From assembly GCA_949987705.1 (NCBI GenBank), contig OX465282.1, forward strand, positions 99,278,404 through 99,342,403: a stretch of DNA of 64,000 nt, in the 5' to 3' direction. This stretch comes from Thereva unica. Taxonomy: Eukaryota; Arthropoda; Insecta; Diptera; Therevidae. Under the pieces are notes generated by a model, which did not search any database, was not told where the DNA came from, and saw only the letters and a list, made by a program, of their open reading frames with translations. This document shows positions 10,600-21,110 of the stretch, piece by piece (positions within the stretch are counted from its first letter, which is position 1; every line of letters starts with the position of its first letter). A program made the translations under genes and the position numbers.

Positions 10600-11680
10600 A
10601 CTATTCAAAACTTCAAACGCGTGTATCTCAAAACTACATTTTTTAGTTTGCCGGAAACATATGCAACTCAGACAATTTTCAACCGATTTACTTGAAATAT
10701 TGAATATATCTTGAAAAATACATTGTCTATAGAAGTACGTAGGATTTTCTTTTTATATTGCATAGTTCATTTGTTATTAACAATTATCTGATGAATTTTT
10801 AGGCAAATTTTTCAGTTTCCACTTTGGAAGTGCGCCATTTGGCCAAAAATTAATATATCGAAAAAAACCTACGTACTTCTACAGCAGTTATTATATAGAA
10901 TCCAAAAATACCAATTGGCTTATTATAATTCAAAAATTGGAAGAGTTATTTGTCCGGCCGTGGACCCAGAAAAATAGGGGACGTCATTGGGAAAACGCGG
11001 CACAGCCGCCATTTTGAAATTGATTGCTCCAGAAAAAATTTTGCATACAGTCAATAATATGTATAATAAGTCCTCTTTATTGGAATCTCGATTTATTTTG
11101 TAGTTTTTCTGAAAAAAAAATCCAAAAAACAGCTATTTTTTCGGCCTCTAGAGTGGCCCAACCCCTTAAGGGGTCACATATCTGCTCTGAATGTTCGACA
11201 TCAGAAGATAGAGATACAACTTTTACTTGTGTTTACAATGATTTTCTTCTTAATTGCAATTGCATTCTTAAAAGCTCTTATTTTATTTTTCTAATCAACA
11301 ATAACTTCCCAATAAAATAACTTGCTTATAAAAAAATTAATCAAAAGTATTAAAATTTATATTAAATTTTTTTTTGATTTTGATTTTAATAGATTATGTT
11401 ATTAAAATTGAGTCTTTTAGTTTGAAAATCGCAATTTCGACACCGTATTCGTCATCAGCGACCCCGAAAACCCCTAAGTGAGATGTTTTGGTATCATTTA
11501 CTAAAGTTTTTGACTATTGGGAAAGATTATGTTAACCATATTGAGTCCGCCATTTTGAAAATTGCAATTTCGACACCGGATTCGTAGCCAGCGACCCCGA
11601 AAACCCCCGAGTGTAAAATTTGAGATCATTTAAAGCACTTTTTGACTTTTGGCCAGCTTTTTTGGATTTGGTTCCACTGT
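10600..11680. repeat. Inverted and tandem non-coding repeats
   Basis: AGAAGTACGTAGG near 10730 is matched by CCTACGTACTTCT near 10868 in inverted orientation, each next to a TATAT/CGAAAA block. From about 11400 to 11650 two units of about 145 bp repeat: GCAATTTCGACACCG, ATTCGT..CAGCGACCCCGAAAACCCC, and ATCATTTA, with GTCCGCCATTTTGAAAA between. The second block resembles the CCGCCATTTTGAA repeats elsewhere in the window. No coding frame. Confidence 0.5.
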
Positions 11681-12340
11681 GAATGACCCAGACACGTCAA
11701 AGTCTACGCGGAAGAGACATATTTTGAATACAATTGCCTAGGTATCTGTTGTGCGCGTAGTACACAATTTTTCCGATAGGCGTTGCTCAACACCGAATTT
11801 TTGATAAAAGTTGTAACATATATTTTATAGGTAACTCTAATTTTGTTTATAAACCGAAAATCATGCTTTGCCCATTGGTTCTTCTTTTCATTATACCTTT
11901 TTCTTTTCCCGGACTGTGGCCACATACGTTTTTTTTTTGCGGGATTTTCCTAGTTAAAATATAAAATTCTTAAAATTCTTCTAAAACTATTCTTATTCAC
12001 ACTTTACATGCTGAAATCCCTGGTGGTACACCCCCTATACGTGTGTCATAGCACAAAACTGACAGCATAACGGGAATTCATCATCACACCACTAGTCCAG
12101 TCAATGCACGGAAAAAACGGCGAAAGCTGGCAATCCTGCCAAACAGCACCAATTTGAACCAAAATTTGGATTTGGGTTCTGCTTACTCTATATTTCAAAG
12201 TTGTCAATGTGCCGACGGTTGCTTTTTATTTTTTAGGAGTGTAAACTACCCCTATTCGAAAATAAGTGTAAAATTGTAGATTGAAGCGTTTAATCGATCG
12301 AAATTATCATTGCATCATGAATTACAAGTTGCAACCCTTA

Positions 12341-12418
12341 TGAAGACAACCCCTATAAAAACAACCCCTATAAAAACAACCCCTATAAAAAAAACCCCTA
12401 TAAAAACAACCCCTACTT
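12341..12418. repeat. Short tandem repeat, ~16-bp unit
   Basis: Five units close to CAACCCCTATAAAAA follow in a row, with one unit altered to AAAACCCC. It lies inside the remaining interior of the large TIR element. Confidence 0.9.
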
Positions 12419-12552
12419 TTTAAAATTTGATTTAAAAAATAGGAAAAATTAAAAATTTTCTTATGTTTCATTGTTTTGCATATATTGACAGGCTCAGTTA
12501 ATAAAGTAGCAAACATGGGATCTTCTTCTTCTTCTTCTTCTTCTTTGATCCG

Positions 12553-12993
12553 TTAGCTGGCGGTCCGAGCGGGACGTCCCCGCAACGGATACGCTGCTGT
12601 CGGTGCCGCTGGGTCCCGAACTCTATTCACGATTCGCTTCCATTCTTCTCGGTTTTTGGCGGTGTCTCGAGCCTCGGTAACTGATAATCGTTGATTCTTT
12701 AAGTCACCCTCGATATTCTTCAACCAGGTTTTCTTCGGTGCCGATCGCTGTATTCTCCAGTCTGCAGGACGGTCTCGCCAGAGAAGTTTACGTGGCAAGC
12801 GGTTATCATCCATTCGGCAAACATGTCCAAACCACCGTAGTCGACGTTTTTGCATTTCTTCTTCGATCAGTGTTTGCTGATCGCATCTTTGTCTGACAAC
12901 CTCGTTTCGAAGGCGATCACGGAGTGAGACACGGAGGATCTGCCTCAAACATCGCATTTGGAAGACCTCGAGCTTCTTAACGTCCGGTTTGAG
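12553..12993 (-). CDS. RTE-B C-terminal domain, separated from its N-terminal part by the foldback
   Basis: This continues the frame of 14655-17375 beyond the foldback: LKPDVKKLEVFQMRCLRQIL, a DQQTLIEEEMQKRRLRWFGH segment, RDRPADWRIQ, and the end RGRPARTAS before a TAA. The pattern L-WFGHV-R and the Arg/Trp-rich tail are typical of RTE C-termini. The homologous tail at 44782-45243 joins directly to SETWTQLKPDV, confirming the original continuity. It no longer has its own start. Confidence 0.9.
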   Translation of the reverse strand, partial: LKPDVKKLEVFQMRCLRQILRVSLRDRLRNEVVRQRCDQQTLIEEEMQKRRLRWFGHVCRMDDNRLPRKLLWRDRPADWRIQRSAPKKTWLKNIEGDLKNQRLSVTEARDTAKNREEWKRIVNRVRDPAAPTAAYPLRGRPARTAS

Positions 12994-14654
12994 ACCTCTG
13001 TTAAGTTGGCAGGACCACCTCGGAAAAAAATTTTCCGCTACGGCTCAACATTATCCGCTTTTTATCCGCTAGCGATCGCCGCAAAAAAAAAATTTTCCGC
13101 TCCTCCCATTTCCCGGGAAAATGGGGTCCCGCTAACTTAACATAAAGTTAGCGGGACCCACCCCTAAAAATTATTATTTTTCAGAAAGTAAAAGCACTGG
13201 AATTATCCGCTTTTTATCCGCTAGCGATTGCCGCAAAAAACATTTTTTCCGCTCTTCTCATTTCCCGGGAAAATGGGGTCCCGACGCTAACTTAACATAA
13301 AGTTAGCGGGACCTCTGTTAAGTTGGAGGGACCAGGTGGGATAAATTTCCCCGCTACGGCTCAAAATTATCCGCTTTTTATCCGCTAACGATCGCCGCAA
13401 AAAAAAAATTTTCCGCTCTTCCCATTTCCCGGAAAAATGGGGTCCCGCTAACTCAACATAAAGTTAACTGGACCCACCCTAAAAATCATTATTTTCCAAA
13501 ATATTAAAACACTGTAATTATCCGCTTTTTATCCGCTAAACATCGCCGCATAAAAAAATTTTTCCGCTCTTCCCATTTCCCGGAAAAATGGAGTCCCGCT
13601 AACTTAACATAAAGTTAACTGGACCCACCCTAAAAATTATTATTTTCCAAAATATAAAAACACTGTAATTATCCGGTTTTTATCCGCTAAACATCGCCGC
13701 ATAAAAAAAATTTCCCGCCCTTCCCATTTCCCGGGAAAATGGGGTCCCGCTAACTCAACATAAAGTTAACTGGACCCACCCTAAAAATTATTATTTTCCA
13801 AAATATAAAAACACTGTAATTATCCGCTTTTTATCCGCTAAACATCGCCGCAAAAAAAATTTTTCCGCTCTTCCCATTTCCCGGAAAAATGGGGTCCCGC
13901 TAACTTAACATAAAGTTAGCGGGACCCACCCTAAAAATCATTATTTTCCAAAATATTAAAACAGCGGATAAAAAGCGGATAATTACAGTGTTTTTATATT
14001 TTGGAAAATAATGATTTTTAGGGTGGGTCCAGTTAACTTTATGTTGAGTTAGCGGGACCACATTTTCCCGGGAAATGGGAAGGGCGGAAATTTTTTTTTG
14101 CGGCGATGTTTAGCGGATAAAAAGCGGATAATTACAGTGTTTTTATATTTTGGAAAATAATAATTTTTAGGGTGGGTCCAGTTAACTTTATGTTAAGTTA
14201 GCGGGACCCCATTTTTCCGGGAAATGGGAAGAGCGGAAATTTTTTTTTTGCGGCGATCGTTAGCGGATAAAAAGCGGATAATTTTGAGCCGTAGCGGGGA
14301 AATTTATCCCACCTGGTCCCTCCAACTTAACAGAGGTCCCGCTAACTTTATGTTAAGTTAGCGGCGGGACCCCATTTTCCCGGGAAATGAGAAGAGCGGA
14401 AAAAATGTTTTTTGCGGCAATCGCTAGCGGATAAAAAGCGGATAATTCCAGTGCTTTTACTTTCTGAAAAATAATAATTTTTAGGGGTGGGTCCCGCTAA
14501 CTTTATGTTAAGTTAGCGGGACCCCATTTTCCCGGGAAATGGGAGGAGCGGAAAATTTTTTTTTTGCGGCGATCGCTAGCGGATAAAAAGCGGATAATGT
14601 TGAGCCGTAGCGGAAAATTTTTTTCCGAGGTGGTCCTGCCAACTTAACAGAGGT
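12994..14654. mobile_element. 1661-bp foldback element with a 9-bp target duplication
   Basis: The outer ends are ACCTCTGTTAAGTTGGCAGG and its reverse complement. The arms are inverted copies, almost perfect for the outer ~670 bp; the axis lies near 13965. The arms are tandem arrays of a unit (roughly 170-190 bp) containing TTATCCGCTTTTTATCCGCT, CTTCCCATTTCCCGG and a short palindrome around TTAACATAAAGTTA. A second copy of the terminal block (ACCTCTGTTAAGTTGGAGGG) occurs inside each arm. The left arm has extra units. CGGTTTGAG is duplicated exactly at 12985-12993 and 14655-14663. Long arms of internal repeats plus a 9-bp duplication match the Foldback type of Drosophila; MULE-derived elements also make 9-bp duplications. 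No coding capacity. Confidence 0.95.
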
Positions 14655-17375
14655 CGGTTTGAGCAGTGTCCACGTTTCAGATCCATAAAGAAGAATCGGA
14701 AGAATCAACGTTCGGTAAAGACGTAGTTTTGTTTTGATGGAGATATTTGCTCGTTTCCATATGCACCACTTGAGCGAGGCGAATGTTGCTGTTGCCTGGC
14801 CGATACGGCTGTGAACGTCGGCCGTCGATGCTACTTTCGTTTCCTCAACCAATGATCCCAAATATTTGAACCTTGGAACTTGTTCGATTTGGGTTCCATC
14901 GAGGTGAACACTGGCTCTTGATCCATCCGTTGTGAGCACTTTGGTCTTTTCCGCATTGATTTTTAACCCGTATGATTGGGCGATGCGGGAAATATCGTAT
15001 AAGATGTCCGTTGCTTCGGCATCCGTGTCGGCGAAAACAGCGCTATCGTCGGCGAACATTAAGTCTGTTACGAAGTTGTTGTCGTCGTATTGAACTCCGA
15101 GTCGTCCATCGAATGCTTCACGCATAATCGCGTCGATCACAACGTTGAAGAGAAGTGGCGAAGCGACGTCTCCCTGTCGGACACCCGTCTGAATCGGGAA
15201 CTCCTCGGATAAGTCGTTTCGAATACGAACGCTGCTGGTTGAGCCATCGTACGACGCTTGGAGAAGTTGGATGATTCTCAATGGCACGTGTTCGGTTACC
15301 AAGACTCTCCACAAGCTGTTCCAATCGATGCAATCGAAAGCGGATTTGAAATCGATGAAAACGACGACAATTCGTTTGCCGCAACGAATTCTTTCTTCCA
15401 TTAACTGACGGAGGGCGAATATTTGATCAATGCATCCTCGATGTGGTCTAAATCCCGCTTGTTCCTCCCGGCTCGTTTGCTCTCGATGTTTCTGTAGCCT
15501 CGATTGTATTATTTTCGTAAATACTTTACCGACAATCGAAAGAAGGCTAATACCGCGATAATTCTTGCATTCCCGACTGTCGCCTTTCTTCAAAATTGGG
15601 ACAACGATCGCTTTCTTCCATACCGAAGGGACACGATCCGAATGCCATATGTGTGTTATGAGGACATGAAGTCGTTGTGATAAGACATCACCTCCAGCTT
15701 TGATCATCTCGGCGGTTACTTGGTCTATTCCCGGCGCTTTTCCATTTTTCAGCGATTTTATTGCTGTCTTCACCTCGATAATTGTTGGTTCGGTATCGAG
15801 AGACTGATTCATCGGCTGTTCGATAATCGGTGGTTCGGGTGCTGGACCTTGCGGCGGATCGTGGTTATACAGCTGGTGGAAGAATGCTCCCCACCGCTCC
15901 AGGCGTTCATGGGCCGAAGTCACAAAAGTTCCATCCGATTTTTTGATGTTGTCGTTTGTTGATGTTGTTTTGCCGCCTAACCGGCGGATTGTCTGGTACA
16001 GCGTCCGGTACTCGTGCCTCGACGCCGCTTTTTCCATGTCGGCCGCAATGTTATTCCAGTACGCTTCTCGTTCCAATTTCATTTTCTGCCGAACTTCTTT
16101 GTTCAATCTTCGGTATTCCTCAAAGTCGACGTGTTTCATGCGCTTCCGCTGATCGACGAGGTCCAGACAGCTGTCCGAGATCCATGGCTGCGTCCGTTTC
16201 CGGATAGTTGGACACAACTCCATTGCACACTCCACAATAGACTCCGACAATTGCCTTTCTTCTACATCGATATCGTCCGGTATTGCGAGCGCCGCGAATT
16301 TGTTGGATAATGCCATTTGAAACTCTCGCCCGATGGCCGGGTCCCGTAGGCACGCCCAATTTTTCTTGGCTGGTGGTGGCTCCGTTTTCTTCGCTCTTTG
16401 CAATCGCATCTGCAATTTCGCTCGAACAAGATAATGGTCCGATCCGCAATCGGGTCCACGCATTGCACGTACGTCTTTAAGCGTCGATCGGAATCTTGTG
16501 TTGATCAAAACGTAGTCTAACATCGCCGAGTCTTTGCCGGATGGATTTCGCCAGGTGAGTTGGTGTTTGAGTGGATGGCGGAAAATGCTGTTGCCAACGA
16601 TCAAGTTGTTTGACGATGCGAATGAAAGCAGTCGTAAGCCGTTGTCATTAATTACTCCGTGTCCGAATTTGCCCATGGTTTCTTCCCAGCCGGTTCGATC
16701 TACTCCTGAATGTGCATTGAAATCCCCCGCGAGAATTATTAATTCGGTTTGAGGTATCATATCCAGCGTCTGTTGAAGCTGATCGTAAAATTCGTCCTTG
16801 TTCGTGTCCGTGCTGGTCTCGGTTGGCGCATAAACGGATATGATATGGGTCTTGATCGTTCCACTGATGGTTATAACCGCCAAACGCTCGGATATCGGTT
16901 GGAATGCGATAACGCTGCTGGCAGCCCGTCGGTCGACCATAAAGCCGACGCCGGCCTCTCTTTTCTCACCACCGGAATAGTAAAGCATCATCGTTTCGTC
17001 GATTGTTGGCGGGACGATTGTCAATATCCCGGATCCGGTAAGCCGTAGTTCCGATAGCGCAGCAATTGATATTTTGCATTTCAACAATTCCATTGCTATG
17101 ATTTCCTTTTGACCAACGTGATGTCCTGTTCGTACATTCCACGCAGCGAATTTTAATTCCCTTTTCGGTGTGACTAATTTGGGTGTTCGGCCAGTAACCC
17201 ACTTCTCACCAGCATCCCTGGTCCCCAGTGCTGGCGCATCGGCTGCCCCGGATGCAGTAGCATTATTTCGGCCAGTAACCCACTTCTCACCAGCATCCCT
17301 GGTCCCCAGCGCTGGCGCATCGGCTGCCCCGGATTCAGTAGCATTATTTCGTGAATAGTTAGTTCGTGTATCCAT
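14655..17375 (-). CDS. RTE-B endonuclease-reverse transcriptase, N-terminal and central part
   Basis: The start is the ATG at 17373-17375. Residues 10-63 hold a 27-aa unit twice (NNAT-SGAADAPALGTRDAG..). An apurinic-like endonuclease domain follows: AAWNVRTG near 77, SELRLTGSG near 110, VYAPTE near 180, LAGDFNAHSG near 217 and GSDHYLV near 315. The reverse transcriptase follows: APGIDQVTAEMIK near 545, VPILKKGDSRECKNYRGISL, QAGFRPHRGCIDQI, VVFIDFKSAFDCID, TGVRQGDVASPLLFNVV and FADDSAVF (FADD replaces YADD, normal in this group). The frame is open to the foldback junction, where it runs into insert sequence and stops at 14508. RTE-type elements have a single ORF and cut chromosomal DNA for target-primed reverse transcription. 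Confidence 0.9.
17186..17347 (-). repeat. 81-bp in-frame tandem duplication in the RTE-B ORF
   Basis: Two 81-bp units (period set by CCAGTAACCC at 17191 and 17272) encode the 27-residue unit NNAT(E/A)SGAADAPALGTRDAG.. twice, with very few differences. The duplication precedes the endonuclease domain and keeps the frame. Confidence 0.95.
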
Positions 17376-17828
17376 GCAGTTTCTTGCCTAGTTTTTACGA
17401 TCGACTCGGCAGGTCGACAACCCTCCTCCTTTCACACTCTGGGCTTGGGACCAGACGAAGGCGGAGTTGGGTCTTCATCACAGCGGTAAATAAAGCAAGT
17501 GCTTCCACTGGAAGCTTTAGTGATGCGCTTCTAGAGTATTACGAATCAGAAGTAGATTTGGTGTAAGCTGCGAATTATCTTTGTTCTTTGCAGACACATG
17601 ACAATTCGCTGTGGATTTGGCTTTGATATATCAGCTTCCTATTCATATCCCAATTCCCTTCCTTTTAACACAGACATGTCATCAGAGCGAAGCGTTTATT
17701 TTTTTTTTTTTATGTGGTAAAGTCAAGCTTAGGAATTACCCTTTGTACTACTAGTTTGTCATGTCGTTCGAGTCATGGCCAGTCTCTAGTAGTAAGCTTG
17801 CTTTGAAGGATAGAGGAGAAGGGATAGG

Positions 17829-18737
17829 TTAGGGGTCTGGGGGGTGCGTGAGTAGATGTCTATGAACCTTGCGTTTGAACTCTGAGATGTTATATGAGCT
17901 CGGAAACACCGACTGCGGAAGAGAATTCCACAACCGAGTTGTTCTATTTATAAACGAACTACTAAAATGTAATGTGCGCGAAGGGGAGGGCTGAAGGGTG
18001 AAGGGGTGAGCCGAGTTGGCTAGTCTTGTGTTGCGGGAAAAAAATTGCCGTGCAGGCAGGAGGTTTCTAATTTCGGTGGAACACTCACTATGGTAATAGC
18101 GGTAAAATTTGCTAAGAGCTGCAACATTCCTACGGTGGCTTAAAGAGTCGATGGAGGAGCAAAGGGTGCTATCGCCAAAGAGTTTGATGGCGCGATTTTG
18201 CACCTTGTCGAGCCAAGCCAAGGTGGTTTTTGGGGCTCCCGCCCAAATATACGAGTTGTATTCAAGGCGGGGCCGAATGTAGGACTTGTAAATTGTAGCC
18301 AGAGCGGATGACTGGAGGAGGAACTTGCATCTCTTGAGGAATCCCAGGCATTGGAAAGCTTGTTTGGCGATTTGGAATATGTGATTGTTCCATCGCAGGT
18401 CTGATGATAAGGTTACGCCTAGGATGTTAAGAGATGGGTCAGCCATTACATTCTTTTTGTCCACTGAGATAGAGGGACGGGTGGTGCAGGTTTTTGTAGA
18501 GATAAGACAGTACTTTGTTTTGGATGCGTTGAATTCGACACGATTCTTGCGGCCCCAAGCAAGAATGAGTTCAATGTCCTCGTTAATAGAATTGGACATG
18601 AGTTCACGGTCGACGGGACAAGGTCTGGCACGCGCTTGTCTTGTATTATCTAAGGTGTGGGAGTAACGCAGAGTACCGTCATCGGCGAAACTGTGAAGTG
18701 GGTTGGAGGGGATTGAGAGCAGGTCATTAATAAATAC
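17829..18737 (-). pseudogene. Jockey-type reverse transcriptase, C-terminal half
   Basis: This starts at the insert junction with LVFINDLLSIPSNPLHSFADD (FADD near 18690) and continues through DIELILAWGRKNRVEFNASK, LGVTLSSDLRWNNH, FLKRCKFLLQSSALATIYKS, RPRLEYNSYIWAGA, VQNRAIKLFGDSTLC, NRTTRLWNSLPQSVF and FKRKVHRHLLTH. A small in-frame gap-free stretch of 256 codons (17829-18599) is open. It ends with TAA followed by the 3' UTR. It was intact before the insertion as far as can be seen. Confidence 0.85.
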
Positions 18738-20018
18738 TAGTTGGGATGCCGGTTACCGAAATTCGGTCACAAAAACAATAAATATATAAAATTCACAATT
18801 TGTTCGTATTTAAATTCAATTTAAATATTGTTATTTAAAGAAAAAAAATTATTCGCAATGGCGAATTTTTAATTACTATGAAACATTTCCATTGTCGCTC
18901 CAGAGCATCTAAAATTTCCCAGGATTTTTTTTAATCGCATCCATGACGTCTTGCTTGGCTATGTGGTAAAATGATAAATGCCATTTACAGTGTCATTTAA
19001 CAAATTACACTCAGAGCTAATCATTGCAAAGGCTGCATTATACGAACGAATATTTGCAAAAATATTTTTAGAACGATTTTTATTAGCACTTTCATTTGAA
19101 GTTAAGCCTTCAAAAAAATTATTGAAAAAGTAATTTTGAGAAAGTGGAGGTAGATTAACTTTGCCTTTATGACAACACAAAGAAAATGCCTCAGTATTAC
19201 GTAAAGTTACTTCAGTCAGAAAATGTTTGGCACGACAAAAATGACAACTCATATTAAAAGAACCACAACATCAACATTCATTTCATTCACACCACTATTC
19301 AATTCATTATTTTCAACATTCATTTCATTAGCACTTCGTAAATTTCTAACGCGACTTCTAGTATTTTCGCGAAGGGATCTAAAATCGACATTCGAGCGTC
19401 CCCGTCGTTGTCTTGGCATTTCGAAAAGAAAACGCGGAAAAAAACGTAAGTACTCACCGATAAATTGCACTCAAAATTCGCAGTTAACTGTTTGGAATGA
19501 CAAAAATACAACTCATATTCCGAGAACCATACGAAAACGAATAAAAATTACGCAGAATAACATTCAATACACACTTAAATGAATCAATTACAATTTCTAA
19601 AGGCATTCGCCAAAAAACGAACGGCAGCGCCTTACACAATACAACTCAATAATACTATACACAAAAGAGTATAAATAATGCACGCACAAAGTGACCGAGT
19701 TTTTTTATGTCAGTTATGCCGCCAAAAATCCACACAAACGCTTGTTTTTCTCTGTTTCTCATTCGCTTCACTGAAACGGCATTTGTGTTAATCGTAGGCT
19801 ACTCAGCTCTACGTTGATGCTCACAAAAAATTCAAATTTTCCAACGGCTTTTTAAAATCCGAAAAATTAAAATCGCTATAACTTTTTTATTCGTGAATCG
19901 ATTTCGTTGAAATTCCTTATTACAAAACTATGCCATAAAAAGAACATTTTCTGAAAATTTAAACGAAATCGGTCCACGAACAAAAAAGCCTTAGCGTGTA
20001 CAAACTTTTTGTTTGCCT
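18737..20018 (-). mobile_element. Helitron-like fragment inserted in the Jockey RT
   Basis: Two adjacent minus-strand frames resemble the N-terminal region of Helitron Rep/helicase proteins. One end (18737-18740) reads CTAG followed by T on the minus strand, with a hairpin ACCGAA-A-TTCGGT (18755-18767) 14 nt before it; CTRR-T after a small hairpin is the Helitron 3' signature. However, CTAG could also be the Leu-Val codons of the interrupted Jockey ORF. The codons for (Y/F)IN of that ORF occur on both sides of the insert, which resembles a ~12-bp target duplication and does not fit a simple Helitron insertion. Helicase motifs are absent. Confidence 0.5.
18959..19419 (-). pseudogene. Helitron-like protein, N-terminal remnant, frameshifted
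   Basis: From the ATG at 19419 the frame reads MPRQRRGRSNVDFRSLREN, then NTRSRVRNLRSANE, up to 19249. A frameshift at about 19250 joins it to 18959-19252: CHFCRAKHF, LCCHKGKVNLPPLSQNYF, NIFANIRSYNAAFAMISSE. Helitron proteins in arthropods typically start with a short basic segment like this, followed by C--C-A--F, CC--GKV-LP and NIR-YN-AFA; I recognise this order from memory. The Rep and helicase domains do not follow. A TAA ends the second frame. Confidence 0.6.
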
Positions 20019-21105
20019 ATTAATATATAAGATGAGAAAGAGGGTAGGTGAGAGAATAGAGCCTTGGGGGACGCCGGCCGAGATGGAATGAGGTTTGGAT
20101 TCGACGCCATCCAATACTACCTTGATTGAACGGCCAGAAAGAAAGCTCTCAATCCAGTTCTTTAGAACTGAGTCGATACCAATAGCTTGGAGTTTAGACA
20201 ACAGAGCGAGATGCCATACTCTGTCGAAAGCCTTGGAAATATCTAGAGCAACAAGACCAGACTCACCGAAGCGATGGATGTTTTGGTTGAGGGCCTCAGT
20301 CAGACACACAAGAAGGTCGCCAGTAGATCTTTTCGGTCTAAAGCCGTACTGCCTGTCGTGTAGAATTTGGTTGGATTCCAGATATTTCATCAGCCTTTTG
20401 TTGATTATTGTCTCCATGATTTTGGAGAGAACAGGAGTAATTGCTATTGGGCGGTAGTTTAAAGGGTCGCTGGCTTCACCTTTTTTGGGAATGGGCTGAA
20501 CATGAGCTAGTTTCCAAGAGTTTGGATAAACTCCGGAGAAGTAGGACAGGGCGAAAAGTTTGCGCAGAGGTTTAGCCAGGGGTGAGGCACATTTATTGAG
20601 TACCATAGGGGGGATATTGTCGGGGCCAGTGGATTTATTGACGTCGAGCACTTTGAGACATTTGTACACCTCGCGAGTCCTGAAGAAAATTCCGTCCATT
20701 GAATGGGCGTTGCGTTCGAGAACCGGGGGAAGCGTATCAGTTTCAGGTAAGGAAGAATTAGAGGCGAACAGAGATGCCAATAAGTCGGCCTTGGATTTGC
20801 TTTCTGCTGTCACCTTTCCTCCATAAATAAATGGAGGGGTTGTGGAAGACGTAAAATTCTTCTTGATGGAAGTTACCAAGGACCAGAAGTTTTTGCTGCC
20901 TACGCGTGTGTTGAGGATCTTGTTTCTCAACTTGTCATCGAATGACGCTTTGACCTTCCTGATGATGGAGTTACAGGAGTTCCTTGATTTCATATACTCA
21001 CGCCGAAGTGACTCGTTTGGGGAACGTTTATATTTTGTTGTTGAAGAAGCGCAGTCGAAGTTGGGAAATTGAAGCTCTTGGGAAGCTCCTGAAGCTTTTG
21101 TTTTC
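20019..21105 (-). pseudogene. Jockey-type reverse transcriptase, N-terminal half
   Basis: The frame covers the region before and into the RT: RREYMKSRNSCNSIIRKVK, NFWSLVTSIKKN, VNKSTGPDNIPPMVLNKC, FSGVYPNSWKLAHVQPIPKK, NYRPIAITPVLSKIMETI, QYGFRPKRSTGDLL, VALDISKAFDRVWH and SAGVPQGSILSPTLFLI. The frame then runs into the insert at about 20019, before the FADD motif. Residues upstream of about 21105 in the same open frame do not look like the family. The other half, with FADD, is at 17829-18737. Confidence 0.85.
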
Positions 21106-21110
21106 ACCAA

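Larger units (their letters stand above)
12520..17560 (-). mobile_element. RTE-B retrotransposon, near full length, split by a foldback element
   Basis: On the minus strand: a 5' UTR (about 17560-17376), one long ORF, a 45-bp 3' UTR and a GAA-repeat tail (CTT repeats at 12522-12546 on the plus strand). The foldback element 12994-14654 splits the ORF. Outside the insert, 14655-17375 (2721 nt) and 12553-12984 (432 nt) add to 3153 nt, an exact multiple of three, so the frame was open when the foldback arrived. A second, decayed copy is at 39471-46410. Confidence 0.85.
17698..21110 (-). mobile_element. Jockey-type retrotransposon, 5'-truncated, split by a 1.3-kb insert
   Basis: On the minus strand the RT part (about 21105-20019) and the C-terminal part (18737-17829) belong to one ORF2 interrupted after the RT motif PQGSILSPTLFLI. 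The 3' UTR carries the family block read here as TACTACTAGTTTGTCATGTC and ends in a run of 14 A (T-run at 17698-17712 on the plus strand), as expected of Jockey elements. No endonuclease domain is present, so it is 5'-truncated. Related fragments: 5143-5860, 24544-24935, 29500-29870, 33000-33165 and 37660-37705. Confidence 0.85.

Noticed and set aside
12341..12418. CRISPR-like array in the AACCCCTATAAAAA repeats
   Set aside because: The units are directly adjacent without unique spacers and the DNA is eukaryotic; it is a simple minisatellite.
15720..17048. Numerous open frames on the plus strand opposite the RTE-B ORF
   Set aside because: They are antisense shadows of the coding strand and end at random points.
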